Source: CAIVAT01 sp964525995 (GTDB taxonomy: Bacteria > Bacteroidota > Bacteroidia > Bacteroidales > FEN-979). From it: DNA of 64,000 nt. The stretch lies in the NCBI GenBank assembly GCA_964525995.1, contig CAZGIM010000003.1, positions 186,001 through 250,000 on the forward strand, read 5' to 3'. The notes below the pieces were generated by a model. That model saw only the letters and a list, made by a program, of their open reading frames with translations. It searched no databases and was not told the DNA's origin. The position numbers and the translations under genes were made by a program. Shown here in pieces: positions 59,318 through 64,000 of this stretch. Position 1 is the stretch's first letter. Each line of letters starts with the position of its first letter.

Positions 59318-60427
59318 ATGAATCAAATTCAAATGGCTGGGCCTTGGATCACAGAACATGAAAGGAATACCGTATCTGAAATGATGCTCAACGGGTGGAA
59401 TAATTATGATTATGTTGAAAAATTTGAAAAAGAATTTGCGATTTGGCATAATAGAAAATATGCCTTAATGACACCATGTTGTACACACGCCATTCATCTC
59501 ATTCTATTAAGTATTGGAATTCGTGAAGGTGATGAAGTCATAGTTCCAGAATGTACTTGGACTGCAACTGCAGCGCCTATAACTTACCAAAAGGCTATAC
59601 CAGTATTTGCAGATATAAATCATGATGATTGGTGTTTAAATCTTTCTTCAATCGAAATGAAGATCACGCCAAAAACAAAAGCAATTATAGCAGTCGATTT
59701 GTTTGGGAATATGCCTAATATGGAAGAGTTGATAAATCTAGCATCAAAGTACAACTTATATTTAATTGAAGATTCAGCAGAAGCTCTTGGGTCTAAATAT
59801 AAAGGTATTAGAGCTGGGAAATTTGGTATTGCAGGTGTTCATTCATTTCACAGAACAAAAACAATTACAACCGGAGAAGGTGGTATGCTTCTTATTGATA
59901 ACGATAAAGTATTTGAAAGAGCAAAATTTCTTCGTGATCATGGTCGTTCCGCTACTATTCCGTATTATACTCTTGAGGCGACTCCCAAGTATATGCCAAC
60001 TAATTTACAGGCTTCTTTGGGATATGCTCAGTTCCAACGAATAGATGAATTGATTGAAAAAAAACGACAAATTTTTCATGCTTATAAAGAGCAACTTTCA
60101 GATGTTGAAGATTTAACTTTTAATATGGAATCAGATGATGTGTATAATGGGGTTTGGGCTACTTCAGTCATATTTGGAAAATCGCATGGAATGACAAAAC
60201 TTGAAGCGATTAAAAAGTTAGCAGAGATTAATATACCTTCAAGGCCATTCTTTTACCCACTATCCTTTTTGCCTGCGTATCAACATTATGAAACTGGATC
60301 TGAGAATGAAAATCCAAATGCTTACGATATTTCAAATCGCGGGATAACCTTAGCATGTTCATATAATTTAACTGAGGACCAAATATCCAGAATTTGTGAA
60401 GGAGTTAAAAAAATATTGAAAAAATAA
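59318..60427 (+). CDS. DegT/DnrJ/EryC1/StrS sugar aminotransferase, second copy
   Basis: 369 residues, distinct from the gene at 55374. MTPCCTHAIHLILLSIGI at 51-68, VPECTWTATAAPI, EDSAEALGSKYKG at 151-163, and PLP lysine K181 in FHRTKTITTGEGGM; this is closer to the perosamine-synthase (RfbE/Per) branch. Its stop overlaps the next ATG. Presence of two aminotransferases implies two amino groups or two amino sugars in the repeat unit. Confidence 0.93.
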   Translation: MNQIQMAGPWITEHERNTVSEMMLNGWNNYDYVEKFEKEFAIWHNRKYALMTPCCTHAIHLILLSIGIREGDEVIVPECTWTATAAPITYQKAIPVFADINHDDWCLNLSSIEMKITPKTKAIIAVDLFGNMPNMEELINLASKYNLYLIEDSAEALGSKYKGIRAGKFGIAGVHSFHRTKTITTGEGGMLLIDNDKVFERAKFLRDHGRSATIPYYTLEATPKYMPTNLQASLGYAQFQRIDELIEKKRQIFHAYKEQLSDVEDLTFNMESDDVYNGVWATSVIFGKSHGMTKLEAIKKLAEINIPSRPFFYPLSFLPAYQHYETGSENENPNAYDISNRGITLACSYNLTEDQISRICEGVKKILKK

Positions 60428-61431
60428 TGCTTATGAAAGTTTCCTTGGGGAAGTATAAAGAAAATAAAGTCCTTATTACTGGAGGATTAGGATTTATTGG
60501 AAGTAATCTCGCACATCGGCTTGTTAATCTAGGTGCCAAAGTAACTATATATGACAATCTGGATCCTCACTCAGGGGGTATTTTATATAATGTGGCATCA
60601 ATAAAAGATTCAATAAAAATAGCCTTCCATGATTTATTGAATTTTGATCTACTTGTAAAATATGTTTGTGATCAGGATTTTATTTTTAATTGTGCTGCCT
60701 CAACTTCACATCCATTCTCAATGAGAGAACCCATGATTGATTTGGATGTAAATAGCAGGGGAGTTATAAATCTTCTCGAGGCAGTTAAAAGGTTTAATCC
60801 ACAAGTTAAACTGATCCACGTTGGAACAAGTACTCAATTGGGCATACTTAAATACCAGCCCGCAGACGAAAACCATCCTGAATTCCCTACGGATATCTAT
60901 TCTGCAAATAAAAGCGTATCTGAAAAATATGTGCTGATTTACACAAGAGCATTTGACATTGATGCAACAGTTATTCGGTTATCAAATGTATTTGGTCCAC
61001 GCGCATCCATTCACAGCCCTGAATTCACCTTTAATAATTACTTTGTGGGTTTGGCTTTACAGAATAAGGATATTATCGTATATGGCAATGGAAAACAAAT
61101 GAGGAATGTAATTTTTGTCGATGATGCGGTTGAAGCATTATTACAAACTGCTCAATCAAATGGAACAAAAGGCGAAACTTTTTTTGCAGTGGGTAATGAC
61201 CATTATAGCGTAGCAGAAATAGCGAAAGAAACATCAAAGATTATGGGAAGCGGGAATGTTAACTTCATACAATGGCCCAAGGAACGTAAGGCAACCGAGA
61301 TAGGAGATGCTATTTTGAGTAATAAAAAAATTAAAGAAATAGTTAAATGGAGTCCACGGATAAATCTATCCGACGGTTTAATTAAAACAAAGGAATATTA
61401 CGAAAATCGTTTAAAATACTACATTCATTAA
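60427..61431 (+). CDS. NAD-dependent epimerase/dehydratase (SDR), copy A
   Basis: 334 residues. VLITGGLGFIGSNLAHRLVNLGAKVTIYDN near the N-terminus, active site DIYSANKSVSEKY (Tyr, Lys) and VFGPRASIHSPEF. A second ATG two codons in (60433) is equally possible. The exact NDP-sugar reaction is not determined. Four bases separate its stop from the next ATG. Confidence 0.88.
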   Translation: MLMKVSLGKYKENKVLITGGLGFIGSNLAHRLVNLGAKVTIYDNLDPHSGGILYNVASIKDSIKIAFHDLLNFDLLVKYVCDQDFIFNCAASTSHPFSMREPMIDLDVNSRGVINLLEAVKRFNPQVKLIHVGTSTQLGILKYQPADENHPEFPTDIYSANKSVSEKYVLIYTRAFDIDATVIRLSNVFGPRASIHSPEFTFNNYFVGLALQNKDIIVYGNGKQMRNVIFVDDAVEALLQTAQSNGTKGETFFAVGNDHYSVAEIAKETSKIMGSGNVNFIQWPKERKATEIGDAILSNKKIKEIVKWSPRINLSDGLIKTKEYYENRLKYYIH

Positions 61432-61434
61432 GAC

Positions 61435-62373
61435 ATGAAGATTGTTGTTACAGGAGCTGTTGGTCATATCGGTTCATATGTTGTCCGCGATCTGGCAAAT
61501 CAATTTCCAGGGGCAGAAATAGTGATGGTGGATAATATGATGACCCAGCGGTTTCCATCCTTATTTAATCTTCCCACTACAGGGAAATATCGTTTTATCG
61601 AAGACGATGTAACTACGATGGATCTGGGGCCTTTGATTGATAACGCCTACGTGGTGATACATCTTGCTGCAATTACCGATGCCGCCGGGAGTTTCGACAA
61701 AGCGGAACAACTCGAGGCGAACAACTATACGGCTACCCGGAAAGTTGCAGAGGCTTGTGTTGATGAAGGCGCTAGGCTTATTACCCTATCATCAACCAGT
61801 GTCTATGGAACACAGAATCTGGTGGTTTCAGAAGACTGTTCACCAGAAGAACTTAAGCCCCAGAGTCCTTATGCCTTAACTAAACTTAAGGAGGAAGATC
61901 TGATTACTAAATTATGTGGTCAAAAAGGCCTTAAAGGAGTTATTTGCCGCTTTGGTACCATTTATGGTATTTCACCTGGTATGCGCTTTCATACTGCTGT
62001 AAATAAATTTTGCTGGCAAGCGGCCATGAGTAAACCAATAACTGTATGGCGTACCGCCTATGATCAGTATCGACCTTATTTAGACCTTTTTGACGCATCT
62101 AGGGCATTTTCCTTTATTATTCATACCGATCTTTTTGATGGACGGATCTACAATATTCTTACTCAAAATGCCACAGTACACCAGATCGTTGACACTATTC
62201 AGGAGTTTGTGCCATCCCTTGAAATTAAATTTGTGGATAACAAAATTATGAACCAACTATCCTACGAGGTTTCCTGTGACCGATTTAAGAACCAGGGATT
62301 CACTTTTACAGGTGACTTGCACCGAGCGGTTGGTCAAACCATTGGGCTCCTAAAACAGGCTAATAATCAATAG
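61435..62373 (+). CDS. NAD-dependent epimerase/dehydratase (SDR), copy B
   Basis: 312 residues. IVVTGAVGHIGSYVVRDLANQFPGAEIV, then HLAAITDAAGSF, STSVYG and SPYALTKLKEEDLITKL with Tyr and Lys. GC content is visibly higher than in the flanking genes, which suggests a different origin. Substrate not known. Confidence 0.88.
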   Translation: MKIVVTGAVGHIGSYVVRDLANQFPGAEIVMVDNMMTQRFPSLFNLPTTGKYRFIEDDVTTMDLGPLIDNAYVVIHLAAITDAAGSFDKAEQLEANNYTATRKVAEACVDEGARLITLSSTSVYGTQNLVVSEDCSPEELKPQSPYALTKLKEEDLITKLCGQKGLKGVICRFGTIYGISPGMRFHTAVNKFCWQAAMSKPITVWRTAYDQYRPYLDLFDASRAFSFIIHTDLFDGRIYNILTQNATVHQIVDTIQEFVPSLEIKFVDNKIMNQLSYEVSCDRFKNQGFTFTGDLHRAVGQTIGLLKQANNQ

Positions 62374-62433
62374 CAAATTCAACATAAATTTTAAATCAAT
62401 TGAAAACACTCGTATAATAAAGGATTTCGAAGG

Positions 62434-63447
62434 ATGGTAATGTCATTTTGGAAAAATAAAAAAATATTGGTTACTGGAGGTGCTGGTTTTATTGGCAGTT
62501 TCTTGGTTAAACGACTGGTTTCTGAAGGTGCTATCGTGAAAGTAATAGATAACCTATGGAGGGGGCACCTTAATAATCTTAAAGGATCTGATGGTATTCA
62601 TGTAATTGATTTGGAAAAATCTTTTTACCTGGCAGATTTAACGGATTATAAACAGTGTCTTGAACTTATCAAGGATGTGGATTTTGTCTATCATTTAGCA
62701 GATATTGTGGGTGGTGTCCAATTCGTTTTTAGTAATGAGGGCTTTGTTTTTCGACAAAATTTGCTAATTAATACAAACGTACTATCGGCTTGCTTAATTA
62801 ATGGTGTGAACAATTATGTTTATGTTGGAACTGCTTGCAGCTATCCCAAACATCTTCAAATGTCACCTGGAATTGTTAGTTTGAGGGAAGATCAAACATA
62901 TCCTGCCGAACCTGAGTCGTCATACGGTTGGAGCAAACTAATGGGTGAATATGAGGCAGAACTTGCAAGAATAACAAATAAAATCAATGTTGGTTTACTC
63001 AGGTTTCATAATGTATATGGTCCTGGATCCTCATTTGAGGGAGACGGCGCTCAAGCTCTTCCTTCATTAATTCGAAAAGCAATTAATTATCCTATTGAGC
63101 CCTTTGTTGTATGGGGAAGTGGCAATCAATACAGAGACTTTGTATATATCGATGATATTATTGATGCATTGATTAGAATCGGTGTTAAAGGAATGAACAA
63201 AGGCCTTATTCAAATCGGATCAGAAAAAGCAATATCCTTAAAAGAAGCGGCCGAAACAATCATCAAGGTAAGCGGGAAAAATATTGCTGTAAAGTTTGAT
63301 TTATCAAAACCCGAAGGTGATCGAGGTCGAATTGGCATTTGCGATCGTGCAAGAGATATTTTAGGATGGCATCAAAAGGTCAGTTTTGAGACTGGAATAA
63401 AACAAACATATAAATGGATCGAAAAGCAATTGAGCATGAAGACATAA
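62434..63447 (+). CDS. NAD-dependent epimerase/dehydratase (SDR), copy C
   Basis: 337 residues. ILVTGGAGFIGSFLVKRLVSEGAIVKVIDN, YHLADIVGGVQFVFSNEGFVF, active site SSYGWSKLMGEYEAEL and VYGPGSSFEGDGAQALPSLI. The GGVQF and GDGAQALPSLIRK parts fit the GDP-mannose 3,5-epimerase/GDP-sugar reductase-like branch. A second ATG at 62440 is possible. Last complete gene of the window. Confidence 0.88.
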   Translation: MVMSFWKNKKILVTGGAGFIGSFLVKRLVSEGAIVKVIDNLWRGHLNNLKGSDGIHVIDLEKSFYLADLTDYKQCLELIKDVDFVYHLADIVGGVQFVFSNEGFVFRQNLLINTNVLSACLINGVNNYVYVGTACSYPKHLQMSPGIVSLREDQTYPAEPESSYGWSKLMGEYEAELARITNKINVGLLRFHNVYGPGSSFEGDGAQALPSLIRKAINYPIEPFVVWGSGNQYRDFVYIDDIIDALIRIGVKGMNKGLIQIGSEKAISLKEAAETIIKVSGKNIAVKFDLSKPEGDRGRIGICDRARDILGWHQKVSFETGIKQTYKWIEKQLSMKT

Positions 63448-63548
63448 GAAAAAATACGATAAAATAGCAGTACCTATTTAATGGCAAGTGTTAAAATTAA
63501 TGTTAGACATGTCCTCCATCTTTAATAAATAATTCTTGGATTTTACTA

Positions 63549-64000
63549 ATGAATAAATTCCAAATAAAACCTGTTTTATCCATCGGATTGCCTATATACA
63601 ACCGTCCAGAGCTTTTACGCCAGTGCCTTGAAAGCCTTTTAAGACAAACATTCCGTGATTTTGAATTAATTATTTCAGATGACTTTTCACCGGGGGATAA
63701 AACACAAAAGGTAGTTAAGGTTTATTCTGATCAAGATGACCGAATTGTATATTACCGTCAAAAAAATAATATTGGACCCTTTGCTAATCATAAATTTGTT
63801 TTGGACCAGGCAATCAGTCCTTATTTTTTATGGGTGTCAGAAGATGATTGGTGGTCTGATGACTTTTTGCAAATTGGGATGGAAACCCTAATTGCGAATA
63901 ATCAGTATGATGCATGGTGTTGTACGATTGATAATATTGATTCTTTCAACCGGCCTATTCGACAATATTCAGGATTCTCCCGATGGACTTCTACGAAGAA
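63549..64000 (+). CDS. Glycosyltransferase family 2 (3' end outside window)
   Basis: First 150 residues of a GT-A enzyme: VLSIGLPIYNRPELLRQCLESLLRQTF, ELIISDDFSPGDKTQKVV and the D-x-D-like region WVSEDDWWSDDF. It probably adds a sugar during assembly of the O-antigen unit. ATG at 63549 is 101 bases after the SDR gene. Confidence 0.88.
   Translation, partial: MNKFQIKPVLSIGLPIYNRPELLRQCLESLLRQTFRDFELIISDDFSPGDKTQKVVKVYSDQDDRIVYYRQKNNIGPFANHKFVLDQAISPYFLWVSEDDWWSDDFLQIGMETLIANNQYDAWCCTIDNIDSFNRPIRQYSGFSRWTSTK

Overview
The window comes from a member of the Bacteroidota, most likely an uncultured Bacteroidales-like organism. The evidence is: promoter -7 boxes of the TAnnTTTG type in front of many genes, absence of strong Shine-Dalgarno sequences, two TonB-dependent receptors, a secreted BNR protein with a type IX secretion C-terminal signal, several Bacteroidota-typical families (DUF4292, DUF3108, RNase HI with an N-terminal hybrid-binding domain), and the order flippase - dut - TPR - DUF4292 - M23. 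Species cannot be named from the sequence.

Layout. 1-30.6 kb is GC-rich backbone: a truncated TonB receptor, tRNA-Arg(CCT), metG, a lipoprotein, a GAF-nucleotidyltransferase protein, a phosphoesterase, an LD-carboxypeptidase, yraN, RNase HI, the flippase/dut/TPR/DUF4292/EnvC-like run, a DMT transporter, a TonB receptor, a BNR/T9SS protein operon, a CNNM/CorC protein, a GT2 glycosyltransferase, TPR and DUF3108 proteins and a degenerate CapD-like protein. 31.0-42.7 kb is an exopolysaccharide block behind a long structured leader: winged-helix regulator, nucleotide-sugar dehydrogenase, SLBB outer-membrane export protein, a sulfatase-fold membrane enzyme with a two-domain methyltransferase and a tiny LDPASGS membrane protein, an AAA ATPase and a Wzz-type chain-length protein. 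42.7-46.2 kb is a minus-strand island with HTH protein, unknown protein, a lipoprotein with a C-terminal membrane anchor (unimolecular-spanin-like), a GH108-type muramidase, a two-helix holin-like protein and a regulator-like protein. 46.4-48.9 kb is a scar: a stop-containing four-helix-bundle gene fused to the 3' end of a second wzz, a dead O-antigen ABC permease and a complete IS630-type element with TA target duplication. 49.2-64 kb is an AT-rich O-antigen/surface glycan cluster with a Wzm/Wzt exporter, four SDR epimerases/dehydratases, two DegT aminotransferases, a C-methyltransferase, a cupin epimerase, a NeuD-type acetyltransferase, a formyltransferase, other methyltransferases and the start of a GT2 glycosyltransferase.

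How it fits together. The right third builds and exports surface polysaccharide: the SLBB/Wzz block fits a Wzx/Wzy-like exopolysaccharide route, while the Wzm/Wzt block fits ABC-dependent O-antigen export of a glycan carrying formylated or acetylated amino sugars. The base composition drop and the IS and gene debris at 46-49 kb suggest that the O-antigen block was exchanged.

The most unusual sequence-level feature is a family of short-word composite repeats that fills nearly every intergenic gap from 1.8 to 46.5 kb, supplies start codons, stop codons and even an in-frame protein segment, and is absent from the AT-rich block. The most interesting gene-level candidates are the lysis-cassette-like island and the sulfatase/methyltransferase/small-protein trio.
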